DNA from: Bdellovibrio bacteriovorus HD100
GTDB taxonomy: Bacteria; Bdellovibrionota; Bdellovibrionia; Bdellovibrionales; Bdellovibrionaceae
Assembly (NCBI RefSeq): GCF_000196175.1
Contig: NC_005363.1
Coordinates: 3,162,001 to 3,226,000 of the forward strand
Direction: 5' to 3'
Length of the DNA: 64,000 nt
The notes beneath the pieces are model-generated. The model made no database searches, was not told the DNA's origin, and saw nothing but the letters and a program-made list of their open reading frames with translations. The position numbers were made by a program, and so were the translations under genes. Position 1 is the first letter of the stretch; every line of letters begins with the position of its first letter. This document shows, in pieces, positions 52,624-60,567 of the stretch.

Positions 52624-53490
52624 CTAGAATTGAGGGTCGCGGGCGCGTTGCTCCGCCAACTGGCAGGTGTTCTTCAGAAGCATGGCAATGGTCATCGGAC
52701 CTACACCACCTGGAACCGGAGTCGCTGCCTTCGCCCAGCCATCAAGCTCTTCAAAGCGAACATCTCCACAGAGTTTTCCGCCCTGGCCTGAGCCGTGCAT
52801 ACCCACATCAATCACGATCGCATCTTTTTTAAAATCTTCTTTACCCAAGAGTCGGGCCTTACCAGCCGCGACGACAACCAAATCCGCCTGCTTAGTGAGC
52901 TCTGACATATTGGAAGTTTTGGAGTGGCACAATGTGACTGTCGCGTTGGCTTCAGTCAAGAGCAGAGCCATGGGTTTTCCCACAATATTGCTGCGACCAA
53001 CGACCACGGCCTTTTTCCCCTCCACCGGGATTCGATAATGTTTCAGAATCTCCATCACTCCCGCCGGAGTGCACGGGCTGACCAGGGGTTTTCCGGCAAA
53101 GAAATAACCCAAGGATTCGTAAGTCAGACCATCGGCATCTTTTTCAGCGGAAACAAGCTTCAAAACCTCGTCGGAACTCAAGTGCTTCGGCAACGGGAAC
53201 TGAACCAGAATGCCGTCCACGCCATTGTCGTTGTTCAGTTTGCTTAGAATCTGATTCAGTTCGCTTTGGGTGGTTTCGGCCGGCAGAGTATGGATCGTGG
53301 AGGTCATCCCGATTTTTTCGCAGGCGATTTTTTTGTTCTTAACGTAAACGTGGCTCGCCTTATCGTCGCCGACAATGACGACCGACAGCTGAGGAGCCCG
53401 GCCATAAGTTTCTTTAAACTTTGCCACTCGGGGAACAAGGGACGCACGCACCTCTTTCGCGACTTCTTTTCCGTCAAGAATCAGCACCAT
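52624..53490 (-). CDS. folD: Methylenetetrahydrofolate dehydrogenase/cyclohydrolase FolD
   Basis: FolD interconverts methylene-, methenyl- and formyl-tetrahydrofolate. Family signatures: VGDDKASHVYVKNKKIACEKIGM with the catalytic Tyr and Lys, VDGILVQFPLPKHL, the PCTPAGVMEILKHY segment, and the NADP site VVVGRSNIVGKPMALLL. The ending VPGGVGPMTIAMLLKNT is also typical. Length 288 fits. It is the first gene of the minus-strand run ending at rlmI; the spacing of 13 nt to the Rieske gene suggests co-transcription. Confidence 0.95.
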   Translation of the reverse strand: MVLILDGKEVAKEVRASLVPRVAKFKETYGRAPQLSVVIVGDDKASHVYVKNKKIACEKIGMTSTIHTLPAETTQSELNQILSKLNNDNGVDGILVQFPLPKHLSSDEVLKLVSAEKDADGLTYESLGYFFAGKPLVSPCTPAGVMEILKHYRIPVEGKKAVVVGRSNIVGKPMALLLTEANATVTLCHSKTSNMSELTKQADLVVVAAGKARLLGKEDFKKDAIVIDVGMHGSGQGGKLCGDVRFEELDGWAKAATPVPGGVGPMTIAMLLKNTCQLAEQRARDPQF

Positions 53491-53678
53491 GACCTCCCCT
53501 GTTTTTTGAGCCTTAAATTTGCGTCATTTCTGAACAAAATTCAATACTTATTACCACTTTGGCGTTTCTCCACGACATCTTTACCCTCGTCGTCTTTAAG
53601 CTGCCAAGACCCGGTTTTTACTTGCGTCAGCCGGGGCTATCGGGTTACAAACCCTCTATAACTAAGGGGATTTTCTAA

Positions 53679-53966
53679 ATGGCTGAAAAAGTTAAGCTTT
53701 CTAAAGACGGTAGTTCCATTGACTTCGTTCAATCTGACAGCCTTCCTACGTCCCTGAAGAAGTTCCGTCAAAGCCCGGAAATCGAAGGTTTCTACCGCTT
53801 TATCTTCGAAAACGACCTTCAAAAAGAAGCTTACGATATCTTGGATCGTATTATTATCCAGCGTAAGGCTAAAAAAGCCGGCGCAAAAAAAGAAGCTGCT
53901 GCTGCTGCCAAAGAAGAAAAAGCCGCTGCCAAGAAAGCTGAAGCTACAAAAGCTAAAAAGAAGTAG
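53679..53966 (+). CDS. Small basic protein with Lys/Ala tail, unknown
   Basis: The 95-residue protein has a conserved-looking front (SIDFVQSDSLPTSLKKFRQSPEIEGFYRFIFENDL) that is helical, and a Lys/Ala-rich tail (KKEAAAAAKEEKAAAKKAEATK) like those of histone-H1-like or DNA-binding proteins. AAGGGGA is the ribosome site and a TATAAC -10 lies at 53657-53662. A perfect terminator follows. Such proteins are often abundant; DNA or RNA binding is a guess from the tail. Confidence 0.75.
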   Translation: MAEKVKLSKDGSSIDFVQSDSLPTSLKKFRQSPEIEGFYRFIFENDLQKEAYDILDRIIIQRKAKKAGAKKEAAAAAKEEKAAAKKAEATKAKKK

Positions 53967-53972
53967 TTCTCC

Positions 53973-54003
53973 AAAAAGTCCGGACCTCCGGACTTTTTTT
54001 TTG
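53973..54003 (+). terminator. Intrinsic terminator of the small basic protein gene
   Basis: AAAAAGTCCGGA/TCCGGACTTTTT perfect stem with a very short loop, then a T run. Confidence 0.92.
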
Positions 54004-54006
54004 CTT

Positions 54007-54033
54007 TAATCGCACCCCGCCCCTGTCCGATCT
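54007..54033 (+). promoter_or_regulatory. Possible sigma-28-like promoter of the Flp pilin operon
   Basis: TAAT is exactly 15 nt before TCCGATCT. The spacing equals that of the other three sites; the -10 box matches GCCGATAA at 5 of 8. It sits directly after the upstream terminator, where a promoter for the pilin must lie. Confidence 0.35.
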
Positions 54034-54043
54034 TTGCTTTCAC

Positions 54044-54058
54044 CTCCTGCCACAGGAG
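54044..54058 (+). promoter_or_regulatory. Hairpin covering the Flp pilin ribosome-binding site
   Basis: CTCCTG-CCA-CAGGAG is a perfect 6-bp stem with a 3-nt loop; its right arm contains the AGGAG ribosome site, 5 nt before the ATG at 54064. The structure would limit pilin translation unless opened. Confidence 0.45.
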
Positions 54059-54063
54059 AAATC

Positions 54064-54333
54064 ATGAAAGCTCAAACCATCATCAAAAATAAAAAAGGCC
54101 AGGGACTTGTTGAGTACCTGATCATTGTCGCCATCGTTGCCGTCGGCAGTATTTCCGTCATCAAAGTTGTCGGTGCGAACATCGACGTTCAGTTCGCCAA
54201 TGTGGCCCAAGCCCTGGGCGGAACCGACAGCCGCAAGAAAGAAGCTCACAAAGTCACGGACACCATGTACAAGAAGCGCGACTTCAGCGATTTCTTTGAA
54301 GGCTCCGTCAACTCGAAATCAGACAGCAAATAG
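54064..54333 (+). CDS. flp: Flp-type IVb pilin
   Basis: Flp pilins assemble into the Tad pilus. The 89-residue pre-pilin has a short leader ending KNKKG, then QGLVEYLIIVAIVAVGSI, the canonical prepilin peptidase site (G before Q, Glu at +5, Tyr at +6) and a hydrophobic helix. It continues with a polar tail of about 45 residues, longer than minimal Flp proteins. The start is set by AGGAG at 5 nt; the in-frame ATG-less extension upstream is ignored. First gene of the Tad operon that continues with TadE/TadG-like genes. Confidence 0.9.
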   Translation: MKAQTIIKNKKGQGLVEYLIIVAIVAVGSISVIKVVGANIDVQFANVAQALGGTDSRKKEAHKVTDTMYKKRDFSDFFEGSVNSKSDSK

Positions 54334-54335
54334 AT

Positions 54336-54680
54336 ATGAAATCCCTGAATCAAAAAGGACAAGCTCTGCTGGAGGCGGCCTTGGTGCTGCCGCTGCTGTT
54401 AGCCACAGGCACGGCACTGGCTTTTCTATTCTATCGCACGATGATTTTCTATTATGCTGACCACCAACTGCATGAAGCCCTGATCTGTGCTGAATCCGTG
54501 CAAGTATCCACCTGTAAAAACCATCTGGAAAAGAGTCTGCAAAAGCTGGTGTTTAAAGACACCCGGTTCAATGTTCGCCTGAACAGGTCCATCACTGGCA
54601 GCTCCGGGCGCATCGAAATCGCACTTCAACCGGAAATCAATATTTCGAAAGAACTGCGACTGACCAGCCGGGGCTGGTAA
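54336..54680 (+). CDS. tadE: TadE-like pseudopilin
   Basis: The 114-residue protein starts with a prepilin site, NQKG then QALLEAALVLPLLLATGTALAFLFY, with Glu at +5 and a long hydrophobic helix. The C-terminal domain (about 80 residues) has two cysteines (LICAESVQVSTCKNHL). TadE is a minor pseudopilin needed for Tad pilus assembly. It lies 2 nt after flp and overlaps the next gene by TAATG. Confidence 0.82.
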   Translation: MKSLNQKGQALLEAALVLPLLLATGTALAFLFYRTMIFYYADHQLHEALICAESVQVSTCKNHLEKSLQKLVFKDTRFNVRLNRSITGSSGRIEIALQPEINISKELRLTSRGW

Positions 54681-55414
54681 TGAAGGATCAAAACGGTTTT
54701 GCCGCCATCCTGATATTGGCCCTGCTGCCAATACTGTTGTCCGGGCTGTTTTTGGTCGCGGCATTGATGGGTTTCCTGCAACTGGATCTGGCGATGAAAC
54801 ACACCTGCCGCAGTGAGGGAATGCAGGGGCAGGAAAAAGTCCGTCCCCATCTGGAAAAGCTGCTGTCGCTGAATCCCAAATCCATCAAACTTAAAACCCA
54901 GTGGCTGGCAGCTCAAGCAAAGCTGGCAGCCGCCGTCGCCTCGGGAAATCCCGCCGCTATCGCAGCCGCCGAACAGCGCCTGCTGCAGGTTCAAAGCTGG
55001 CGCCAAGCTCTGGAAGCCCGGCAAAAACAACTGATCCAACAAAGCAACCTGCAGCTTCAGCGCAGTCATAACTCAACCCGTGCGCAGCTTTATCGCACCA
55101 GCAGGGAAAACCAGACACGGCTGAATTTCCTGACGATCAAAACCCAGATTGAAAATGAATCCCTCCCACGCTTGGCGGTCCGTCCGGACTTTCCGGACAC
55201 GGCGCCGACTTACAGCCCCGAACAGTCTTTTGAACTTCGTCAGGCTTTGGCGCAACGCTGGCAGTACCGAATCGCGCTGCGCCCGCCCTTGTCCAGTTTC
55301 CTGAAGGCGGATTTCGGCTTTGAAAAAGCCTGCGCCGTCACTTTGACCAAAGGACCCGTACAATGGAAAACACAAATAACAAAGGGCAGATACTCATTGA
55401 AGTCTGTCTGGTGA
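54680..55414 (+). CDS. TadG-like pilus assembly protein (divergent)
   Basis: The 244-residue protein begins NGFAAILILALLPILLSGLFLVAALM, a prepilin-like helix but without Glu at +5. The rest is mainly helical and Gln/Ala/Arg-rich (WLAAQAKLAAAVASGNPAAIAAAEQRLLQV), unlike the usual VWA-bearing TadG, so the name is by position and N-terminus only. TAATG overlap with tadE. Its 3' end overlaps the next gene by 52 nt. It is probably a periplasmic membrane-anchored part of the pilus machine. Confidence 0.65.
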   Translation: MKDQNGFAAILILALLPILLSGLFLVAALMGFLQLDLAMKHTCRSEGMQGQEKVRPHLEKLLSLNPKSIKLKTQWLAAQAKLAAAVASGNPAAIAAAEQRLLQVQSWRQALEARQKQLIQQSNLQLQRSHNSTRAQLYRTSRENQTRLNFLTIKTQIENESLPRLAVRPDFPDTAPTYSPEQSFELRQALAQRWQYRIALRPPLSSFLKADFGFEKACAVTLTKGPVQWKTQITKGRYSLKSVW

Positions 55415-55545
55415 TGGCCTTGGTGCTGCTGATTTTCTTCGCGGCCTTTTCCCATCTTTCAAAACTAAAATCTGCGCAACAACGCCACCAATTCACAAAA
55501 GAGAAGTCTTATGTTTCAAAAGACCGTTTCAAATCTAAAAAGTAA
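55363..55545 (+). CDS. Mini TadE-like pseudopilin (60 residues)
   Basis: Although short, the protein has a full class III prepilin signature: NNKG then QILIEVCLVMALVLLIFFAAF, with Glu at +5. Only about 25 polar residues follow. It overlaps the preceding gene by 52 nt and the next by 35 nt, a compact operon arrangement that supports it being real. It may be a third minor pilin subunit. Confidence 0.7.
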   Translation: MENTNNKGQILIEVCLVMALVLLIFFAAFSHLSKLKSAQQRHQFTKEKSYVSKDRFKSKK

Positions 55546-55993
55546 CTGGCCACTTGTGGGTTTTCTGGTGATCGGCCTGATCGCCTTTATCAGCAGCCCT
55601 TCCAATTCTGAACAAGATCCGCTGGAAACCGTGGCGCCCCCCGCATCGGTGGACACTTATATCCCTGCAGGCCACGTGCTGGTGCCGATTGAAATTGCCA
55701 ATGCCGAATCACTGGCATCGCTCGTGGGTGACATGGGTGGAGTCGTGGATCTTTATCTGGCCAGCAACGATACGCAAAAAGGCGGATTGAAAGTGGGAAG
55801 CAAGTTGAAGCTGCTGCGCGCTCCCCTGAACCCCCAGCAATATGCCGTGCTGGTCAAAGACAGCGAAAGCCCAAGATTGCTGAGCTTTAGCGGTCCCTTC
55901 ATTGCCGTTGTTCAAAACCCTGAAGCCCGCGGCAACAGCGTCACTCCAGCGTCAGCGCCGCGCAAAGCCGTGCGCATCGAATATCAAAACTAG
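55511..55993 (+). CDS. cpaB: CpaB/RcpC-like Flp pilus assembly protein
   Basis: The 160-residue protein has one N-terminal membrane helix (about 12-28, LVGFLVIGLIAFI) and then a CpaB-like domain: YIPAGHVLVPIEIANAESLASLVGDMGGVVDLYL, where P-x-G-x-x-x-V-P and G-x-V-D-x-Y are the marks of the second CpaB domain. The typical first SAF domain is absent, so it is shorter than usual CpaB (250-300). CpaB sits between secretin and inner membrane. It lies 8 nt before the next gene. Confidence 0.78.
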   Translation: MFQKTVSNLKSNWPLVGFLVIGLIAFISSPSNSEQDPLETVAPPASVDTYIPAGHVLVPIEIANAESLASLVGDMGGVVDLYLASNDTQKGGLKVGSKLKLLRAPLNPQQYAVLVKDSESPRLLSFSGPFIAVVQNPEARGNSVTPASAPRKAVRIEYQN

Positions 55994-56001
55994 GAACCAA
56001 C

Positions 56002-56877
56002 ATGAAAACGCTGTTTGCAATTCTATTCCTTCTTCTGGCGCCGACTGCCCAGGCCCAGGTTCTGATTCAGGCGCCCTCGGCCTCCCCGACGGACTTTAAA
56101 AAATATTTGCAGGAAAACCCCACCACACGGTCCTACGGTGATGTGCAAATTGAAAAGCTGCAACAAGCCCCCGATCAGGAGCAGCAGTTGTTTCATCTGG
56201 CAGATCTTTCCCCAAATGAAGTACCGCAGGGGCTTGATACTTTGACTCGTCTGAATCAGCAGTCAGCACTTTCAACTTTAAGTCTGCAGTTTCTGCGGGA
56301 CCTGACCTCAAAGTGGCAAAGCGGAAAACCCTCCCCGCAAATACAAAGCTCGGTGCGGAATCTGCACTGCAAATTCAGTTTGTTGCAGCAGGAATCCGGC
56401 CCCACACCATGCGCTGTCGAAACGGTGTCTTTGGAAAACCTAAGAAAGCTCAATCCGTGGATGAAAGCTTTGGCGGTGGAAAGTCAGCTGATCCCGCTGG
56501 AAGAAAGCAGTCGACTAAGAATCGTGACCGAGGCTCCATATCACTTCACGCTGATTTCTGACTCCCACGCCAGTGTTAAATTTTATGGAACATTTGCGCA
56601 GCTTTTGCAGCAAACCAACACCCCACAAGCCCTGATTGAAGGCGGCTGCGGCGGCTTTCAATCCCAAATTGACGATATAAGTCTGTCCCTGCAGGCCCGG
56701 GTGTTTTTTACTCCCAGCTGCGTACAAGCCACCAATCAGGCCGATGAAGAAACAGAAAAAAGTTGGGTGCAAAGAAATAAAAAGTGGCTGATCCCCACGG
56801 CGGCCATCCTTGTGGGTGGCGGAATCTATGCAATGAAAGACAAAAAGATAACTATCGACAAACCGTCGTTTAAATAA
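56002..56877 (+). CDS. Exported protein of unknown function in the Tad operon
   Basis: The 291-residue product has a signal peptide (MKTLFAILFLLLAPTAQA) and ends in a predicted membrane helix (WLIPTAAILVGGGIYAM, about 263-279) with a short basic tail. Between them is a mostly helical region with four cysteines. It is the last gene of the first Tad half and overlaps the converging amidohydrolase by 8 nt. It may be a periplasmic part of the pilus system. Family not recognised. Confidence 0.65.
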   Translation: MKTLFAILFLLLAPTAQAQVLIQAPSASPTDFKKYLQENPTTRSYGDVQIEKLQQAPDQEQQLFHLADLSPNEVPQGLDTLTRLNQQSALSTLSLQFLRDLTSKWQSGKPSPQIQSSVRNLHCKFSLLQQESGPTPCAVETVSLENLRKLNPWMKALAVESQLIPLEESSRLRIVTEAPYHFTLISDSHASVKFYGTFAQLLQQTNTPQALIEGGCGGFQSQIDDISLSLQARVFFTPSCVQATNQADEETEKSWVQRNKKWLIPTAAILVGGGIYAMKDKKITIDKPSFK

Positions 56878-58138
56878 TCCTTTTGCCGTTAAAGACAACC
56901 TCTTTAACCACGCCATCCTCGATCACCGAATGGCAATCCGGCGCAAAGGTTTTATCCGGGTGTGCGTGCACCACCGTGATGTCGCCGTTGAATTTGCGAA
57001 TGCGGGCCTGAGGGCTTTCCTCCAAGGCCAGATAGTTGCGCCAGAAAGACGATGGCTCCACCGGACTGTCGCAACCAAAAGAAATCGGGATCTGCGCCAG
57101 GCGCAAAGCCTCCCACGGGAAAACATACGGGTAAAGCTCTCTCAGTTTTTCCATCAACCACACACGGTCACTCAACCAATGACAAGGCTGCATATGACAG
57201 CGCACATGCAAAGGTTTCATCATCTGAATGGTTTCCGGGCGCAGAATCTGCGCGTGTTCCAGATTCAAACGACCCACAGCCCCTTGTGCCGAGATCTTGC
57301 GTGCGGTCTGCACAATGTGATGAGCCGCCTCGTCACCAATGGTGTGAACGGAAAACTCAAGCCCCGCAGCCCAAGTGCGTTTCATGATCATTTCAATATC
57401 GGCCAGGTCCCAAAGAATGCGACCCTGATTGCCAGAACGCTCCCCGTTGTATGGTCGACTGAGCAAAGCTGTCTCGGATCCCAAAGAACCATCATAGAAA
57501 ACCTTGATGCCTTTGGAACGAAGCAACGGACGTTCCTGCTTTTTTGTCTCGACCGCCAGAGTCAGCATGCGCTCAAAATCATTCATGTCATGAGAGGTGA
57601 AGTTTTCCTCGATCGCCAATGTCAGGTCGCCGGCATCCGCCACTTCACACAGCATATTCCACAGGGACTCGGTGCAGCTCAGGTCGCGCACGTGAGTGAA
57701 GCCTGCGGCGTTGAACGTGCGGCAGGCTTGCAGGATGTTGGCTCGTTGCTGGGATTTAGAGAACGAAGGCAGATGATCCCAGGCACGCAGATGGTCTTTT
57801 TCAGTCAGAATGCCGGTCGCGGACTCCAGGCCCATTTCTTTGAGGGCTGTGGTATTCAACCAGCTGCTGTGACCGTCCATGCGGGCAAAATAAACCGGAA
57901 TATCGGGGAAGACTTTATCAAGAAGATCTTTGTGCGGCTGTTCGTGTGCAGGCCACTGACGCTCATCCCAACCAAACCCCACCAGCCAGTGCTGACGATA
58001 ATATCCCGGCTTGGTGCGATCCAGATTCTGCAGATCCTGCAGGGATGTGATCGACTCCAGACGAAGCCCCGAAGCGAATTCGCCCGTGGCGATAAAGTGG
58101 ACATGACTGTCGTAAAGACGCGGGATTTTAAAAAGCAT
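56870..58138 (-). CDS. Amidohydrolase, YtcJ-like, short form
   Basis: The 422-residue protein begins almost at the metal motif LYDSHVHFIATGEFASG (H-x-H), so the beta-sandwich that normally precedes it in YtcJ-like enzymes (about 540 residues) is missing or shortened. Later motifs include KVFYDGSLGSETALL, HTIGDEAAHH, NLEHAQILRPETIQMM and FGCDSPVEPSSF (metal Asp). A metal-dependent hydrolase of amides or related bonds is expected. A hairpin lies right before the ATG. It interrupts the Tad locus on the opposite strand. Confidence 0.85.
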   Translation of the reverse strand: MLFKIPRLYDSHVHFIATGEFASGLRLESITSLQDLQNLDRTKPGYYRQHWLVGFGWDERQWPAHEQPHKDLLDKVFPDIPVYFARMDGHSSWLNTTALKEMGLESATGILTEKDHLRAWDHLPSFSKSQQRANILQACRTFNAAGFTHVRDLSCTESLWNMLCEVADAGDLTLAIEENFTSHDMNDFERMLTLAVETKKQERPLLRSKGIKVFYDGSLGSETALLSRPYNGERSGNQGRILWDLADIEMIMKRTWAAGLEFSVHTIGDEAAHHIVQTARKISAQGAVGRLNLEHAQILRPETIQMMKPLHVRCHMQPCHWLSDRVWLMEKLRELYPYVFPWEALRLAQIPISFGCDSPVEPSSFWRNYLALEESPQARIRKFNGDITVVHAHPDKTFAPDCHSVIEDGVVKEVVFNGKRII

Positions 58139-58166
58139 AAGGCCCTCTGTTTTAGCAGAAGGCCTT
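58139..58166 (-). promoter_or_regulatory. Hairpin abutting the amidohydrolase start codon
   Basis: On the minus strand AAGGCCTTCTG/CAGAGGGCCTT (one mismatch, 6-nt loop) ends directly before the ATG; the GAGGG ribosome site is in its right arm. It may also slow readthrough from the Gly/Met-rich gene upstream. Confidence 0.4.
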
Positions 58167-58193
58167 AGTTTATTTAACTGTTTAATTTGTTAT

Positions 58194-60347
58194 TTAGCGA
58201 GCAGAAGGGATTGGAGCCGGACCTGTTGTCCCGCCTGTACCCGGAACCGGAATCGGCTGAGGACCGCCGATACCACCACCAATTGGAGTTGGACCGATAC
58301 CTGTGCCACCACCGATACCAATACCGATAGAGCCACCCACGCCGCCTACGCCGTATTGAACTTGCTGGATTCTATACAACAATCCATAAAGTTCCTGCTG
58401 CAAGCTTGCCACAACCTGCTGTCTTTGAACCTGCTGTTGCATGTAAGACTGCTGCTGTTGGATGTACTGTTGATACTGTTGCATTTGCATTTGCATCATC
58501 TGCTGCTGCATCTGAAGCATACCAAGGCTTCCCGCCATGCCACCAGCCATGCCGCCCATGCCTGCCATACCGCCGGCCATTGCGCCCATGCCCATCATGC
58601 CACCTGGATATGCGCCCATCATTCCGGCCATACCACCCATGCCGCCCATCATAGCGCCAGGGTAAGCACCCATCATGCCGCCAGCCAAACCGCCGACCAT
58701 CGCACCAGGCATACCGCCCATCATTCCGGCCATACCACCCATGCCACCCATCATCGCGCCTGGGTAAGCACCCATCATACCGGCCATGCCGCCCATACCG
58801 CCCATCATAGCACCTGGGTAAGCACCCATCATGCCACCAGCGAGACCGCCGACCATTGCGCCAGGATATGCGCCCATCATGCCGGCCATGCCACCCATAC
58901 CGCCCATCATAGCGCCTGGGTAAGCACCCATCATACCGCCACCCATCATAGCACCTGGGTAAGCTCCGATAATTCCACTAGCCAATGCGCCCATGCCCAT
59001 CATGCCACCTGGATACGCGCCCATCATGCCGGCCATGCCACCCATGCCGCCCATCATAGAGCCTGGGTAACCACCCATCATCGCACCAGGGTAAGCGCCC
59101 ATCATGCCACCGGCCATACCGCCGATTATACCACCCATGCCGCCGTAAGGTCCGCCCATGCCCCATGGACCGGCCATACCCCAAGGACCCATCCCTGGCA
59201 TATAGATACCGCCGCCCAAGCCACCCATGCCCGGCATACCATATGGGTTCCCCCACATACCATTGCCGTTCATGCCGCCGTAAGGACCCATCATACCGTA
59301 GGCACCACCGTTATTGCCGGCACAACCGAATGCACCCGCACCGATACCACCGCCGATAGAACCATAGATACCACTGCCGCCACCGACCATCTGGCCGATA
59401 CCGGTACCAATCGCGCCCAAACCGTAACCGTAGCCCATGGATGCCCAAGGGTCTGTCGGCCAACCAATGTTGGAGTTCGCGTCAGCAATCATTTGATTTG
59501 TTTTGTAACCAGCAAGGATGGACAAACCACCCAAAGCGACGTTCCCGATCACAGAACCCCAGTTTGTTTCTGGTTTCTGATACTGATAACCGGAGCCGGA
59601 CGCGATACAGTCAACGCACACGCCACCCTCAGAGATCTCACGACGACGTTCACGCTGTTCATCAGCGTAATCCTCTTTCGCGATCTTGATGTCTTCTTTT
59701 CTGTTGTCGATCAGGTTCTTCAAAGCATCAATTTCACGAGTGACTTTGTTTCTTTGAGAATAACCCTTTTTGTAATCAGAAAGACCTTTTTTACAATCTT
59801 CAGTCGTTGCACGACCTTTTTCACTTTGACGGAATTTTGGAGTGGAACAAACCGTACCGGACACAGAACCGTTTTTATTCGGATCACAAACGCGCGCCCA
59901 TTCCTGGATGCTAAAGCCGTGAACTTCACGAGTGCCGCCAGCCTGAACGGAAGCATCACCTTCCTGACCTTGAGCGATGAACTCATCACTCGCGCCCATG
60001 CCTTTGTACTCTTTACAGCTGACGTTGTTCTCGATGTGCTCAAACATCAATTCTGTATAGTCTTCAGATACCACGTCTTCGACATCTTTACGGGAACGAG
60101 TCAGGGATCTGTCGATCTTCTTCAATTCAGATTGTTTTGCACGAAGCTGCTTTTGTGCTTCGCTGATTTCAGCCTGAGCTTCTTTGATTTCATCTAGATA
60201 GCTGGAAGAACCGGCACCAGCAGAGTAATCATACGGGCAGGCTTGCATGCCACCGTACATCCCTGTGCCCCATGATTGGGCTTGAGCACCAACTGCATAG
60301 CTCATCACCAAAGTGAAAAGAGCTGCAATGCGCATCCAAAACTTCAT
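58194..60347 (-). CDS. Exported Gly/Met/Tyr-rich repeat protein
   Basis: The 717-residue protein has a signal peptide (about 1-23, ending GAQAQ), a coiled-coil region (about 50-120) and several paired cysteines (for example GVCVDCIASG). About 250 residues follow of Gly/Met/Ala/Pro/Tyr repeats (units like GAYPGAMMGGMGGMAGM, roughly nine GAYPG copies). A Gln-rich segment (QMQQQMMQMQMQQ) and a Gly-rich tail end it. The repeats resemble silk- or elastin-like fibres and could bind metal through Met. No family recognised. It lies inside the Tad locus but on the opposite strand. Confidence 0.75.
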   Translation of the reverse strand: MKFWMRIAALFTLVMSYAVGAQAQSWGTGMYGGMQACPYDYSAGAGSSSYLDEIKEAQAEISEAQKQLRAKQSELKKIDRSLTRSRKDVEDVVSEDYTELMFEHIENNVSCKEYKGMGASDEFIAQGQEGDASVQAGGTREVHGFSIQEWARVCDPNKNGSVSGTVCSTPKFRQSEKGRATTEDCKKGLSDYKKGYSQRNKVTREIDALKNLIDNRKEDIKIAKEDYADEQRERRREISEGGVCVDCIASGSGYQYQKPETNWGSVIGNVALGGLSILAGYKTNQMIADANSNIGWPTDPWASMGYGYGLGAIGTGIGQMVGGGSGIYGSIGGGIGAGAFGCAGNNGGAYGMMGPYGGMNGNGMWGNPYGMPGMGGLGGGIYMPGMGPWGMAGPWGMGGPYGGMGGIIGGMAGGMMGAYPGAMMGGYPGSMMGGMGGMAGMMGAYPGGMMGMGALASGIIGAYPGAMMGGGMMGAYPGAMMGGMGGMAGMMGAYPGAMVGGLAGGMMGAYPGAMMGGMGGMAGMMGAYPGAMMGGMGGMAGMMGGMPGAMVGGLAGGMMGAYPGAMMGGMGGMAGMMGAYPGGMMGMGAMAGGMAGMGGMAGGMAGSLGMLQMQQQMMQMQMQQYQQYIQQQQSYMQQQVQRQQVVASLQQELYGLLYRIQQVQYGVGGVGGSIGIGIGGGTGIGPTPIGGGIGGPQPIPVPGTGGTTGPAPIPSAR
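58540..59180 (-). repeat. Gly/Met repeat block in the 717-residue protein
   Basis: The repeat units of about 12-30 residues are highly similar in DNA as well, with near-identical runs recurring (for example around 58650, 58770, 58810 and 58910). This favours slippage or recombination-driven length change. Confidence 0.85.
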
Positions 60348-60531
60348 ACACGATCTCCTGAAAAGGAATAAAAAAACTTCTATCGTTCCACTCTTCGTCA
60401 GAATAGCGCTTCAACTTGATGCATTCCCGGTCTAAATGTTGAAAGATTATGAATCTGGACTGTCGACCAGCATATTTCTCACATTTAGCAGGACTCGACC
60501 CGGACGGTACGATGGACCAGCTGGAAATCCT

Positions 60532-60560
60532 TTGCACTGGCTATTTCCAGATCCTACACT
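60532..60560 (+). promoter_or_regulatory. Promoter of the receiver-histidine kinase gene, likely leaderless
   Basis: TTGCAC, 17 nt, TACACT. The -10 ends 7 nt before the ATG at 60568. No ribosome site is visible between them. Confidence 0.45.
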
Positions 60561-60567
60561 ACCTCAT

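Noticed and set aside
56930-58168. 412-codon plus-strand open frame
   Set aside because: Antisense to the amidohydrolase, no motif.
58356-60197. 613-codon plus-strand open frame, His/Thr-rich
   Set aside because: It is exactly antisense to the Gly/Met repeat gene; its His/Ala/Thr bias is the mirror of Gly/Met codons. No ribosome site or family.
60348-60400. AACGATAG before the Gly/Met repeat gene as a sigma-28-like box
   Set aside because: Only 5 of 8 matches and no AA-rich box at 15 nt.
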